This document shows, in pieces, positions 1 through 7,904 of a DNA stretch of 64,000 nt. This DNA comes from JABAYQ01 sp049890095 (GTDB lineage Bacteria; Bacteroidota; Bacteroidia; Flavobacteriales; UBA7312). The position numbers and the translations under genes are program-made. The stretch lies in the NCBI GenBank assembly GCA_049890095.1, contig JBMHCD010000007.1, positions 35,704 through 99,703 on the forward strand, read 5' to 3'. Position 1 is the first letter of the stretch. Each line of letters opens with the position of its first letter. The notes beneath the pieces were generated by a model. That model ran no database searches. It saw nothing but the letters and a program-made list of their open reading frames with translations, and was not told the origin of the DNA.

Positions 1-344
1 CGATAGCCGGCTTTACCATCCGAACCATTATGAAAAGTAATTTTTCTACTTTTTGGCATAAGCAAAACATCAGCGTAATCAGAAACTCCCGTTCCACTCA
101 GGTGAGTATGAGAAAATCCATAGATAATCGAATCAGAATAATGATATCCTCCACAGCCATCCCACCCATCCAAACGAGTGTCAGGGCTTAACTGAACCAT
201 CCCAAAAGGAGAGGTAGCTCCAGGATAGGTATGACCATGTCCACCCGTTCCAATAAATGGGTTTACCCATTCAACTAACTTTTTTTCTGTAGTCTGACAA
301 GCGCTAAATAAAACAACAAGAATTAATGCAATTTTAAATTTCAT
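1..344 (-). CDS. GH92 family alpha-mannosidase, N-terminal part (runs off the left edge)
   Basis: The reverse strand reads from an ATG at 344 to the window edge without a stop, giving about 114 residues. The product starts with a lipoprotein signal (MKFKIALILVVLFSAC, lipobox Cys at about residue 16), so it is probably an exported lipoprotein. The following VNPFIGTGGHGHTYPGA and PFGMVQLSPDTR segments are the hallmark start of glycoside hydrolase family 92, the calcium-dependent exo-alpha-mannosidases that trim N-glycans. The catalytic region lies outside the window. The ATG is 1 nt after the ROK kinase stop, so the two are probably co-transcribed. The family call is strong; linkage specificity cannot be read from this part. 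Confidence 0.88.
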   Translation of the reverse strand, partial: MKFKIALILVVLFSACQTTEKKLVEWVNPFIGTGGHGHTYPGATSPFGMVQLSPDTRLDGWDGCGGYHYSDSIIYGFSHTHLSGTGVSDYADVLLMPKSRKITFHNGSDGKAGY

Positions 345-345
345 T

Positions 346-1251
346 TTAATTAAGTTCTTTCCAAATTAAAGCACTAGATCCCAATATAGCGGCATCAACA
401 CCGTCTAAAGAAGAAGGAACAATTTGAACTTTATTTTTATAAATAGGTAATAAATTTTCTTCCATATAATTTTTTGTCTTATCGAAAATTAAATCTTGTG
501 CATTTGCTAGTCCTCCAAATAAAAATATCATTCTTGGACTTGTTATAGCAACTGCGTTGGCAAGAGCCATTCCTAAAATTTTTGAAGTATAATCAAAAGC
601 TTCTAATGCCCACTTTTCTCCTTCAAAAGCTGCTTTAGCAACTTGTTCAGAAGTCATTTTTTTCTGAACCATTTCATAAGCTGTCTTGCTTAATCCAGTT
701 GCCGAAGCATACGTTTCTAAACAACCTTTTCTGCCACAACCACACAAACGACCATCTGGGACTACAATTACATGACCTAGTTCTCCTGCAAATGCGTCAT
801 GGCCATATATAATATTACCATTACTTACTATCCCACTACCTAAACCAGTGCCTAGCGTTACCATAATAAAATTATTTACCCCTTTAGCTCCTCCGTAAAT
901 CATTTCTCCTAAAGCAGCTGCATTTGCGTCATTAGTAACTAAAACAGGTAAATCAAAATATTTATTAAATAAATCCTTTAGTGGAACAACTCCATCCCAG
1001 TTTAAATTTGGAGCAAACTCAATAGTTCCATTATAAAAATTTCCATTTGGAGCCCCCACTCCAACACCAACAGCTTCCAACGTTCCTAAGTTAGCAAGCA
1101 ATTGAGTTGATACTTCATTTACAAGTTGATCTGGCGTTTTATAGTCTGTAGTCTTAACACTTCCTTTCCATTCGAATTGTCCTTCAGGTGTTACCCAACC
1201 AAAAACAGTATTAGTTCCACCTATATCAATTCCTGCACTTACTTTTTTCAT
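346..1251 (-). CDS. ROK family sugar kinase (glucokinase / GlcNAc kinase type)
   Basis: ATP-dependent cytosolic hexose kinase of about 301 residues. The N-terminal phosphate-binding motif GIDIGGTNT, the LGTGLGSGI motif and the zinc-binding CGCGRKGCLE motif together define the ROK family. I chose the ATG at 1251 (MKKVSAGIDIGG) over an upstream non-ATG start because the family begins just before the DIGGTN motif. The gene sits between a glycosylasparaginase and a GH92 mannosidase, so N-acetylglucosamine or mannose released from glycoprotein is the likely substrate. That is inference: ROK kinases on glucose, GlcNAc, ManNAc and fructose cannot be separated by eye. Confidence 0.9.
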   Translation of the reverse strand: MKKVSAGIDIGGTNTVFGWVTPEGQFEWKGSVKTTDYKTPDQLVNEVSTQLLANLGTLEAVGVGVGAPNGNFYNGTIEFAPNLNWDGVVPLKDLFNKYFDLPVLVTNDANAAALGEMIYGGAKGVNNFIMVTLGTGLGSGIVSNGNIIYGHDAFAGELGHVIVVPDGRLCGCGRKGCLETYASATGLSKTAYEMVQKKMTSEQVAKAAFEGEKWALEAFDYTSKILGMALANAVAITSPRMIFLFGGLANAQDLIFDKTKNYMEENLLPIYKNKVQIVPSSLDGVDAAILGSSALIWKELN

Positions 1252-1363
1252 TAATACGAATTTATTGAATCCTACTTTTGTGTACAAATAAAAATATTAT
1301 CGCACCCAAAATAAATGAATATCAGACTATTAACTACTAAAAAGATCTTTCTTTTTTAAACAA

Positions 1364-2344
1364 TTATTTTAAAAAAGATGGAGAGTCATAAAGTTCATTT
1401 TTGTCATTCTGAAATAATGCATAATTGAACCATGGATGAACTGCATATGCGCCATGTTCTCCCTTTTTATTAACAGCCAAATAACCAATTTGAATATCTT
1501 TATAATTTTGATTTTTAGTAATTCTGGCAACTGCTTGTTCGCAAGCTTCTTGTGGTGAAGCTCCTTGTCGCATTAACTCAACTACTAAAAAGGAACCAAG
1601 TGTTTTAATAACTGCTTCCCCCATGCCAGTTGCACAACAGCCTCCTACTTCATTGTCTACAAAAAGTCCAGCTCCTATAATTGGAGAATCTCCAACTCGA
1701 CCGTGCATTTTCCACGAAAGTCCAGATGTCGTACAAGCACCCGAAATATCACCATTTTGATCTAGTGCCAAAAGACCTATTGTATCATGGTTTTCTACAT
1801 TAATAATAGGCTCATATTTTGCGTTTATTTTCCATTCTTCCCATTTCTTTTTAGCTTCTTGGGTTAGTAAATTTTCTTTTTCAAACCCTTTGGAAAGAGC
1901 AAAGTCTAACGCTCCCTTTCCTGAAAGCATTACATGAGGTGTATCATCCATAACTTTTCTAGCTACAGAAATAGGGTGTTTAATATGTTGTAAAAAAGAA
2001 ACCGCTCCACAATTTCCTTTGTGATCCATAATACAGGCGTCTAAGGTAACTTTCCCGTCTCTATCAGGTAGGCCCCCATACCCTACCGACATCGATTTAG
2101 GATCTGCTTCAGGAACTCGTACTCCTACTTCAACTGCATCTATGCTTTTACCTCCATTTCTCAACACATCCATTGCTGCTACATTTGCTTCTAAACCATG
2201 ATTCCATGTTGAAATAACTAAAGGATATCCTTTAGATGAATTAGGGTTTGTTTTTGCAGCGTTAAAAGATGAAAGCTTAGGAATAAAAAATGTTCCTAAT
2301 GCACCTAATGCAGTTCCCTTAATAAAGTTTCGTCTACTACTCAT
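1364..2344 (-). CDS. Glycosylasparaginase (N4-(beta-N-acetylglucosaminyl)-L-asparaginase), Ntn hydrolase
   Basis: 326 residues. It starts with a twin-arginine signal (SRRNFIKGTALGALG), so it is probably exported folded to the periplasm. The body matches the isoaspartyl peptidase/asparaginase Ntn-hydrolase family. The NHDTIGLLAL segment near residue 185 contains the Asp-Thr pair where the precursor autocleaves, leaving Thr188 as the N-terminal nucleophile. GDSPIIGAGLF and CCATGMGEA are further family segments. The enzyme cleaves the GlcNAc-Asn bond of glycoproteins. Neighbouring GH92 and ROK genes fit a glycoprotein-salvage role. A near-perfect promoter box lies 4 nt upstream of the ATG. Confidence 0.88.
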   Translation of the reverse strand: MSSRRNFIKGTALGALGTFFIPKLSSFNAAKTNPNSSKGYPLVISTWNHGLEANVAAMDVLRNGGKSIDAVEVGVRVPEADPKSMSVGYGGLPDRDGKVTLDACIMDHKGNCGAVSFLQHIKHPISVARKVMDDTPHVMLSGKGALDFALSKGFEKENLLTQEAKKKWEEWKINAKYEPIINVENHDTIGLLALDQNGDISGACTTSGLSWKMHGRVGDSPIIGAGLFVDNEVGGCCATGMGEAVIKTLGSFLVVELMRQGASPQEACEQAVARITKNQNYKDIQIGYLAVNKKGEHGAYAVHPWFNYALFQNDKNELYDSPSFLK

Positions 2345-2348
2345 TGTT

Positions 2349-2356
2349 GAAAGGTA
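2349..2356 (-). promoter_or_regulatory. Candidate -7 box of the glycosylasparaginase gene
   Basis: The reverse strand reads TACCTTTC, a 7/8 match to the Bacteroidota -7 consensus TAnnTTTG, followed by aaca and the ATG at 2344. The 4-nt gap would give a transcript starting at or next to the start codon. Confidence 0.35.
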
Positions 2357-2457
2357 TTACATAGTAAGTAACTAAATAAATTAATATACTTTACTGAACG
2401 TTGACTGTAAATCTTGTGTATAATCATCTATAAAATTCTTATTGATTTTTAAAAATT

Positions 2458-2973
2458 TCAATCCATTTGATGATTTATATTCACTTTTTTTAACTCTTTG
2501 TAATAAGAATCAATTCTAGCATGAGCTGTTCCATCTATTAACAATATAACTATGAGCATAGCTATTGTTGTTATACTTATTGCTCGCCAAATTGGTGTAC
2601 TAGCAAAAACAATAAGTAAAGCAGCAATCGCAATTATAATCGGAATGGATTTAAAAACTACGGTTTGATACTCTTTTAATGTTCTTTCAGCTCGATCAAT
2701 TTCAGATTGAACGAACAAAGAAGAATCTGCTTTATATGCTCTTTCAAATTCCGAAATCCTGTATTTATTTGTGAAAAACAATCCTATTCCTATGATTAAA
2801 AGCAAAAGTCCTGAAATTAAAGTTGGTATAACATAAGCTTTTGCAATTTCTGTTTTGCCTAACTGCCAAAAACCAAAACTTGCCACCAAAAAAAGGACTG
2901 CAAAAACAATAAAAAATCGAGTAGAAAAGACCTCTGCTTGTGCCCATTCTGTTGCTAATTTTAATACATCCAT
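2458..2973 (-). CDS. Hypothetical four-helix membrane protein
   Basis: 171 residues with four predicted membrane segments (about residues 18-38, 48-68, 108-125 and 130-148). A charged, probably helical loop lies between helices 2 and 3 (EFERAYKADSSLFVQSEI). I recognise no catalytic motif. The start is 13 nt downstream of the cutC stop, so it is probably in the same operon. Several basic and acidic residues in the loop suggest a cytoplasmic or periplasmic helical hairpin. Function unknown. Confidence 0.7.
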   Translation of the reverse strand: MDVLKLATEWAQAEVFSTRFFIVFAVLFLVASFGFWQLGKTEIAKAYVIPTLISGLLLLIIGIGLFFTNKYRISEFERAYKADSSLFVQSEIDRAERTLKEYQTVVFKSIPIIIAIAALLIVFASTPIWRAISITTIAMLIVILLIDGTAHARIDSYYKELKKVNINHQMD

Positions 2974-2986
2974 AAGTTTATTTTAT

Positions 2987-3673
2987 TTATAATTCTTCAA
3001 AGTTCTCTAAAAAATTTTCTACCAATTCTATCTGGGTTCTTCTTGGAGGATCTTGTTTTTTGTCTGTTGCTGACATATGAAATTCCTTAAGTCCATGTGC
3101 ATACAGCTGCAAAGCAGAAACAACATCCAAAGCTCCTCCAGCAATAATACTAATTTCTGAATCGGATAAATCATAAAGTTGTTTTATATTTTCAATTCCT
3201 TCTTTTACCGAAGTTTGCCTCCCAGAAGTTAAAACACTAGAGCAACCTGTACTAATTACATCCATTAAAGCCTTTTTTGAATCTTTTACTTCATCAAAAG
3301 CCCTGTTAAAAGTAACCGACATTAGTCCAGCCGCCTTTACCATTCTTTTGGTTTTTTCTATATCTATATTGAAGTTTTTGTCTAATGCTCCAACAACAAC
3401 TCCATCACAACCAACTTGTTTACAAAAATCAATATCTTGTATTATTTGTTCCATTTCGAGCTCAGAATAACAAAAATTTCCTGCTCTAGGACGAATAAGT
3501 ACAAACAAATCTACTTCTAACACTTCACTTGCCATGCATATTGCTGCAGCAGATGGAGTAGTTCCTCCTAATTCTAAATTGGCACAGAGTTCTATTCTGT
3601 GAGCCCCTCCAGCCTGACCATTAATGGCAGATTCTACTGAATTTGCACAACACTCTAATTTAATTTTTGACAT
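2987..3673 (-). CDS. cutC: CutC family protein
   Basis: 228 residues, the usual length for CutC, a TIM-barrel protein historically linked to copper homeostasis although a direct copper role is disputed. Recognisable segments are LECCANSVESAINGQAGGA and HRIELCANLELGGTTPS at the N-terminus, VLIRPRAGNFCYS near residue 60, and TFNRAFDE and VLTSGRQTS in the second half. The genomic position next to N-glycan degradation genes is seen in other Bacteroidota and hints at a role there (inference). The gene begins just after the terminator of the upstream receptor gene and has its own promoter box 4 nt before the ATG. Confidence 0.92.
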   Translation of the reverse strand: MSKIKLECCANSVESAINGQAGGAHRIELCANLELGGTTPSAAAICMASEVLEVDLFVLIRPRAGNFCYSELEMEQIIQDIDFCKQVGCDGVVVGALDKNFNIDIEKTKRMVKAAGLMSVTFNRAFDEVKDSKKALMDVISTGCSSVLTSGRQTSVKEGIENIKQLYDLSDSEISIIAGGALDVVSALQLYAHGLKEFHMSATDKKQDPPRRTQIELVENFLENFEEL

Positions 3674-3677
3674 AGAC

Positions 3678-3711
3678 CAAAAATAAAAAAAAGACCTTGA
3701 TCGTTAATCAA
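3678..3711 (-). promoter_or_regulatory. cutC promoter (TTG-N23-TATTTTTG), -33 element inside a terminator hairpin
   Basis: On the minus strand a perfect TATTTTTG occupies 3678-3685, then gtct and the ATG at 3673 (gap 4). A TTG at 3709-3711, at N23 spacing, is the best -33 candidate. It lies in the stem of the preceding terminator, so the U-tract and -7 region are shared sequence. Confidence 0.55.
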
Positions 3712-3720
3712 GGTCTTTTT
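3686..3720 (-). terminator. Rho-independent terminator of the TonB receptor gene
   Basis: A perfect 11-bp stem (3691-3701 with 3707-3717, AAGACCTTGAT) has a 5-nt loop. On the minus strand it is followed by a T-run reaching into 3684. It lies between the receptor stop (3742) and the cutC start. The plus strand also has a short T-run. Confidence 0.85.
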
Positions 3721-3741
3721 ATATTTATAAAAAATAAGCTT

Positions 3742-6219
3742 TTAAAATTCACTGTCTCCTCCTTGCATTAAATCATCATTTTTAATATTAGTATTTTCTT
3801 TTATAGAATTAAACCTTAGCTCACCAAAAGTATATTTAAAACTAATTCCAATAGATCTAAACAAGACATCTCTTTGTTCAAAAATATAAAAATCATCTCC
3901 TGTAGTTTCCGTAACAAAAGGCTTATAGTTTTTAAACGGCTCCGTAAACCTAAGACCAATAGAGCCTTTTTTATTGCTAAATTCTTTTTTGAACCCTAAA
4001 CTAAACATAGAAAATCCAGGAGAAAAACCTTGAGAAGTTTGGTTTGGAGATCTAAAAAACCCATACGTTTCTGCCTTATATCCTTTTCCTAAATCATAAT
4101 TACCTCCCATATTCCAATTATACAATACTCGACCAATATCCCTAGTTGTTGTTTGATAAGTAAAAAGATTAAATCCACCCCTCAGGCTTAACTCACCTAA
4201 TGAAATAGATCCATAATAATTGAATCCTATTGAATTGTTTTGTGAAAGGTTTTCAAATCGAGTAACATAAACAGAATCTTCAAATTCAGTGTAAGCCTCG
4301 ATTAGGTCAACGGATTTTTTTGCAAATAAATAATAACTGCCTTTATACTTTCTATCAAAACTATTATATCCAATCTCTAATTGATGAGTTAAAGCTGGTT
4401 TTAAAAACGGATTCCCTACACTTACATTAAATTGATCTGTATTTGAGCTATTAGTGTTAATAAATCTCATTCCAGGTCTTGAAATCCTTTTACTGTAACT
4501 AGCTTTTATAGATTTCATCATATCTATCTTTTTAGAGAGAATTAGATTTGGTAAAATAGTAAGGTAATCATTATCAAACGATTCTCTTTGATTCTGTACC
4601 CAGCTATCATTGTTTTTGGAATTCCATTTACCATTAATTTCTGTACTTTCAGCTCTAAGTCCAGCAACTAAACCTATATCCTTTGTTAGTTCCCATTTAG
4701 TAGAAATATATAATGCTGATACATCCTGTTGGTAATCAAATTGTTCTAAAGGAACCGTGTAAACTATAGAGTCGAAAGTAGAATATTGATTAATCATATT
4801 TCTATTTATGTACTTTGCTCCCAATTCTATTGTATGCTTGTCCTTTAATGGATGAGTATAATCTATCTGAAAGGTATAGGATAACGGACTTCCATCATTT
4901 TTATTTATTGTACTGTCTACAGCTAAGGATTGTGAATTTAACTGATAAACATTATAATCTTCGTCAACAATATCATTTCCCAACTGAAATGCAAACCTCA
5001 ACTCCCTATCTTCGTGGTCTGAAAACTGTTTTACATAATCGGTCGTCCATTCATAACCATATCGAAGACTTTTAGTATTAGTATATCTACTGGTATCTTG
5101 TACAATAAAGGCGAATTCATCCAAAAATTCGTCTGATAAAATACTAGTATATGTACTGTCAAAAGCCCACTCTTCATTAGTTTGTCTGTTTCCTCTTAAA
5201 TTGACACTAGAGACAATACTATTGTACGGATTGATATTGTAAAAAATTTCAGAAGAACCTCCAAAACCAATCCATTGACCTTTAGTTTGTGCATTTTGGA
5301 AAATCGTTTGTTCTTCGATAAAGTTTTTTTGATATCTAGTTTCTTGCCCCGACAAAGGCCAACCGTATCTTGCAGAAGCTCTAGCAGAAATACCAAATTT
5401 ATCTGTTCCGTAATTAATATCTGCCGATTGCCTGTTTACTCTTGTCCCTACAGAGCCTCTTATTGAGCTTTTGAAACCACGAATACTTTTCTGTTGAGTA
5501 ATAATATTTATAATTCCTGAGCTTCCTTCTCCCTCATATTTTGCTGTTGGACTAGTAATAACTTCTACACTTTTTACCTGATCAGCTGGTATCATTTGAA
5601 GCGCATCTGCTGCTGAACTAGAAAAAAAAGTTGACTCTTTTCCATTTACCAAAAACTTAACATTAGAAGACCCTCTTAGACTAACGTTTCCTTCTAAGTC
5701 GACCGATAAAAGAGGTGTTTTTCGTAATACGTCTGTAGCATCGTCCAAAGATTCATTAAGGTCGTTTTCTGCATTATAAACGATCTTTTCCATTTTACTT
5801 TCATAAATCGGTTTATCTTCCACAATTGAAACAGCATCCAAAGAAACTGCACTAGGCTTTACTTTCACTTTTTTAAGATAAACAAAGGTTTTATTTTTAT
5901 TTAACTCTACCTCAACTCTGGTCTGTTCATATCCAATGTAATTGATTAAAAAGTAATAAGGTGATAGGCCTAACTCCTTAAATTCAAATGTTCCTTTATC
6001 ATCAGAAATTGTTCCTTCCATTAAGATATCGTTCATTCTAAAAAGTCGAACATTTGCAAATGATAATGCTTCTCCTGTTTCAGCATCTACCAACTTTCCC
6101 GATATCTTACCATTGTGTAAGGCAGCATTCGACCCTCTACCGCCAAATGACACACCTGGCGGCTGAGCCCACGCCAAAAGCGAAACAAAAAAAAGTGTTA
6201 GTGTTAAGTAATTTTTCAT
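3742..6219 (-). CDS. TonB-dependent outer-membrane receptor, carboxypeptidase-regulatory-like plus beta-barrel
   Basis: 825 residues. A Sec signal peptide (MKNYLTLTLFFVSLLAWAQ) is followed by a CarboxypepD-reg-like beta sandwich at about 38-125 (GKLVDAETGEALSFANVRL). A TonB plug domain spans about 145-240 (VEVITSPTAKYEGEGSSGIINI). The rest is a long barrel of the 'outer membrane beta-barrel family' type that ends EF. I see no SusD partner gene beside it. Substrate unknown; these receptors import large or scarce ligands, powered by TonB. A terminator follows, and a perfect -7 box ends 4 nt before the ATG. It is transcribed away from the DUF2461 gene across a 47-bp gap. Confidence 0.9.
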   Translation of the reverse strand: MKNYLTLTLFFVSLLAWAQPPGVSFGGRGSNAALHNGKISGKLVDAETGEALSFANVRLFRMNDILMEGTISDDKGTFEFKELGLSPYYFLINYIGYEQTRVEVELNKNKTFVYLKKVKVKPSAVSLDAVSIVEDKPIYESKMEKIVYNAENDLNESLDDATDVLRKTPLLSVDLEGNVSLRGSSNVKFLVNGKESTFFSSSAADALQMIPADQVKSVEVITSPTAKYEGEGSSGIINIITQQKSIRGFKSSIRGSVGTRVNRQSADINYGTDKFGISARASARYGWPLSGQETRYQKNFIEEQTIFQNAQTKGQWIGFGGSSEIFYNINPYNSIVSSVNLRGNRQTNEEWAFDSTYTSILSDEFLDEFAFIVQDTSRYTNTKSLRYGYEWTTDYVKQFSDHEDRELRFAFQLGNDIVDEDYNVYQLNSQSLAVDSTINKNDGSPLSYTFQIDYTHPLKDKHTIELGAKYINRNMINQYSTFDSIVYTVPLEQFDYQQDVSALYISTKWELTKDIGLVAGLRAESTEINGKWNSKNNDSWVQNQRESFDNDYLTILPNLILSKKIDMMKSIKASYSKRISRPGMRFINTNSSNTDQFNVSVGNPFLKPALTHQLEIGYNSFDRKYKGSYYLFAKKSVDLIEAYTEFEDSVYVTRFENLSQNNSIGFNYYGSISLGELSLRGGFNLFTYQTTTRDIGRVLYNWNMGGNYDLGKGYKAETYGFFRSPNQTSQGFSPGFSMFSLGFKKEFSNKKGSIGLRFTEPFKNYKPFVTETTGDDFYIFEQRDVLFRSIGISFKYTFGELRFNSIKENTNIKNDDLMQGGDSEF

Positions 6220-6223
6220 GGGG

Positions 6224-6231
6224 CAAATTTA
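6224..6231 (-). promoter_or_regulatory. -7 box of the TonB receptor gene, 4 nt from ATG
   Basis: The minus strand reads TAAATTTG, then cccc and the ATG at 6219. It is a perfect match to TAnnTTTG. Its spacing predicts transcription beginning at the start codon. I see no clear -33 TTG. Confidence 0.55.
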
Positions 6232-6254
6232 CTGCTTTTTATTCTTAATTATTT

Positions 6255-6262
6255 TATTTTTG
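6255..6262 (+). promoter_or_regulatory. -7 box of the DUF2461 gene, 4 nt from ATG
   Basis: TATTTTTG is followed by actc and the ATG at 6267. It is a perfect -7 consensus and diverges from the receptor promoter 23 bp to the left. It also supports the first ATG rather than the second (6276) as the start. Confidence 0.55.
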
Positions 6263-6266
6263 ACTC

Positions 6267-6947
6267 ATGAAAAATATGCCTTCTATTTCTCAAAGTACGT
6301 TAACCTACCTTTCTGAATTAAAAAATAATAATAATCGAAATTGGTTTTTAAAAAATAAGAGTAAATATCTCCTCGCTATCGATCAAATAAAATCTCTTTC
6401 TAATTATCTCACAACAGAAATAGAAGAACACGACTCCTTGGAAAAAAGTAGAGTGTTACGGATTTATCGAGATGTCCGTTTTTCTAAAAATAAAAGTCCA
6501 TACAAAACTCATTTTGGTATTGGTTTTAGCCGTAGTAAACCTAACTTACGTGGTAGTTATTATTTACATATAGAACCCAAACAATCTTTTTTAGGCTGTG
6601 GGTTTTGGGATCCACAACCACAAGATTTACTACGAATTCGTAAAGAGCTGGAATATTCTGGTGATGAATTCCGGACGATCATTCAAAAAAAAGCATTCAA
6701 ACAACTATGGGGAACATTAAAGGGAAATGAAGTTAAAACTAAACCAAAAGGCTTTGACATAAATCATCCAAACATAGATCTTATCAGAAAAAAACAACTT
6801 TTGTTTAGCATCCCTTTTAGCAACAAACAAGTATTAGACAGCGGTTTTCCAGATAAAATAAACGAAGCTATTATTGAAATTAGACCTTTTTTAGACTTCA
6901 TGTCGCATACTCTCACAACCAATCTAAATGGGGAGTCTATTCTCTAA
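6267..6947 (+). CDS. DUF2461 family protein
   Basis: 226 residues matching DUF2461 (TIGR02453 type). The N-terminal NNNRNWFLKNKSKY, the RDVRFSKNKSPYKTHFGIGF core at about 70-90 and the basic C-terminal half are characteristic. The family is widespread and cytosolic, with no established biochemical function. Its stop overlaps the stop of the convergent gene by 4 bp. The start is set by the promoter box 4 nt upstream. Confidence 0.88.
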   Translation: MKNMPSISQSTLTYLSELKNNNNRNWFLKNKSKYLLAIDQIKSLSNYLTTEIEEHDSLEKSRVLRIYRDVRFSKNKSPYKTHFGIGFSRSKPNLRGSYYLHIEPKQSFLGCGFWDPQPQDLLRIRKELEYSGDEFRTIIQKKAFKQLWGTLKGNEVKTKPKGFDINHPNIDLIRKKQLLFSIPFSNKQVLDSGFPDKINEAIIEIRPFLDFMSHTLTTNLNGESIL

Positions 6948-7342
6948 ATTAAACTAGATTGATCTTGTAGGCGCTGTATTAACATTCCACTTATTCTTCG
7001 GTTTATCTCCGATCGATTTTGACAATAAACTTGAAGTTCATCGTCAGTAAACATAGCAATCACCACTCCAATCATCATATTTTTAAATAACTGATTTTGA
7101 CCTACTGCTTTTTTTATACAATACTCTTTTTCTTTTTGAACCAAATCAGAAAACGATAACTTATATTTTTCGGTATAATTTTTAAATAAAATTAAAAAAA
7201 CTTCATTCTGATATTTTAAAATAGGTCGTAATACTTGATTCTGAAATTGCTCTATTTTTTTAGACTCCATCTCGTAATCTATCTGCTCTATGATAGGACG
7301 TAATGCTCTTATTTGTTTGTTTCTTTCTCCCAAAATAATCAA
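6944..7342 (-). CDS. Hypothetical soluble helical protein, TTG start
   Basis: 132 residues, predicted mostly alpha-helical and charged, with no signal peptide and one hydrophobic stretch (NMMIGVVIAMF) near residue 85. I recognise no domain. No ATG exists near the N-terminus. The TTG at 7342 is preferred because a perfect TAAATTTG box lies 11 nt upstream; the first internal ATG would remove about 25 residues. The gene is convergent with DUF2461 and divergent from umuD. Confidence 0.65.
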   Translation of the reverse strand: MIILGERNKQIRALRPIIEQIDYEMESKKIEQFQNQVLRPILKYQNEVFLILFKNYTEKYKLSFSDLVQKEKEYCIKKAVGQNQLFKNMMIGVVIAMFTDDELQVYCQNRSEINRRISGMLIQRLQDQSSLI

Positions 7343-7353
7343 TTATATAAGTA

Positions 7354-7361
7354 CAAATTTA
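7354..7361 (-). promoter_or_regulatory. -7 box of the 7342 hypothetical gene
   Basis: TAAATTTG on the minus strand, 11 nt upstream of the TTG start. It implies a 5' leader of only about 7 nt. Confidence 0.45.
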
Positions 7362-7410
7362 GCGATATATTTTTGCTTAAATAATTGAATAAAATCCCAT
7401 AATGTTTTTA

Positions 7411-7418
7411 TAACTTTA
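7411..7418 (+). promoter_or_regulatory. Candidate -7 box of umuDC
   Basis: TAACTTTA is a 7/8 match to TAnnTTTG and ends 21 nt before the umuD ATG. I could not identify a palindromic LexA operator around it, so SOS control is expected from the family but not shown here. Confidence 0.35.
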
Positions 7419-7439
7419 TGCTTGAAACTTAACCTTACA

Positions 7440-7904
7440 ATGAAATTTAAATTTTTAAATACTAATAAAGATTTAGTCTTTTATTCGGTAGAAGACGCCT
7501 CTTTAGATAATGTTCCTCTTTATGGAGATGGTGTCCCTGCTGGTTTTCCTTCTCCTGCCGATGATTATCTAGACATGGATCTCAACTTGCATGATTATCT
7601 AGTTCAACATCCATCAGCAACTTTCTGTGTAAAAGCCATTGGAGATTCTATGGTTGATGCCGGAATACAAAACTCAGATGTTATGGTTGTGGATAGAGCA
7701 CTCACCCCAAAAAACAACGATATTGTTTTAGCTGTAATTGATGGCGAATTTACGGTTAAGCATATTAAAAAAAATAATGACGAACTCTACCTAATGCCTG
7801 CAAACGAAAACTACAGACCTATAAAAATAACTCCCGAAATGAACTTTCAAGTTTGGGGGGTAGTTACCTTCATAATACATAAAGCCAATGCTAGCACTAG
7901 CTGA
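7440..7904 (+). CDS. umuD: UmuD-like S24 peptidase, translesion polymerase subunit
   Basis: 154 residues. It is a LexA/UmuD-type serine-lysine autoprotease. The cleavage Ala34-Gly35 lies in VPAGFPSPA, the nucleophile is Ser70 in AIGDSM, and the general base is Lys107 in EFTVKH. RecA-stimulated self-cleavage makes UmuD', which activates UmuC for error-prone bypass. I start at the ATG at 7440; an in-frame TTG at 7422 would add six residues and is also near the predicted transcript start. The 3' end overlaps umuC by 17 bp, the usual coupled arrangement. Confidence 0.93.
   Translation: MKFKFLNTNKDLVFYSVEDASLDNVPLYGDGVPAGFPSPADDYLDMDLNLHDYLVQHPSATFCVKAIGDSMVDAGIQNSDVMVVDRALTPKNNDIVLAVIDGEFTVKHIKKNNDELYLMPANENYRPIKITPEMNFQVWGVVTFIIHKANASTS

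Noticed and set aside
7343..7439. LexA-type operator upstream of umuDC
   Set aside because: I looked for a palindromic operator near the -7 box and saw none that stands out. The LexA consensus for this lineage is not known to me, so I do not claim one.
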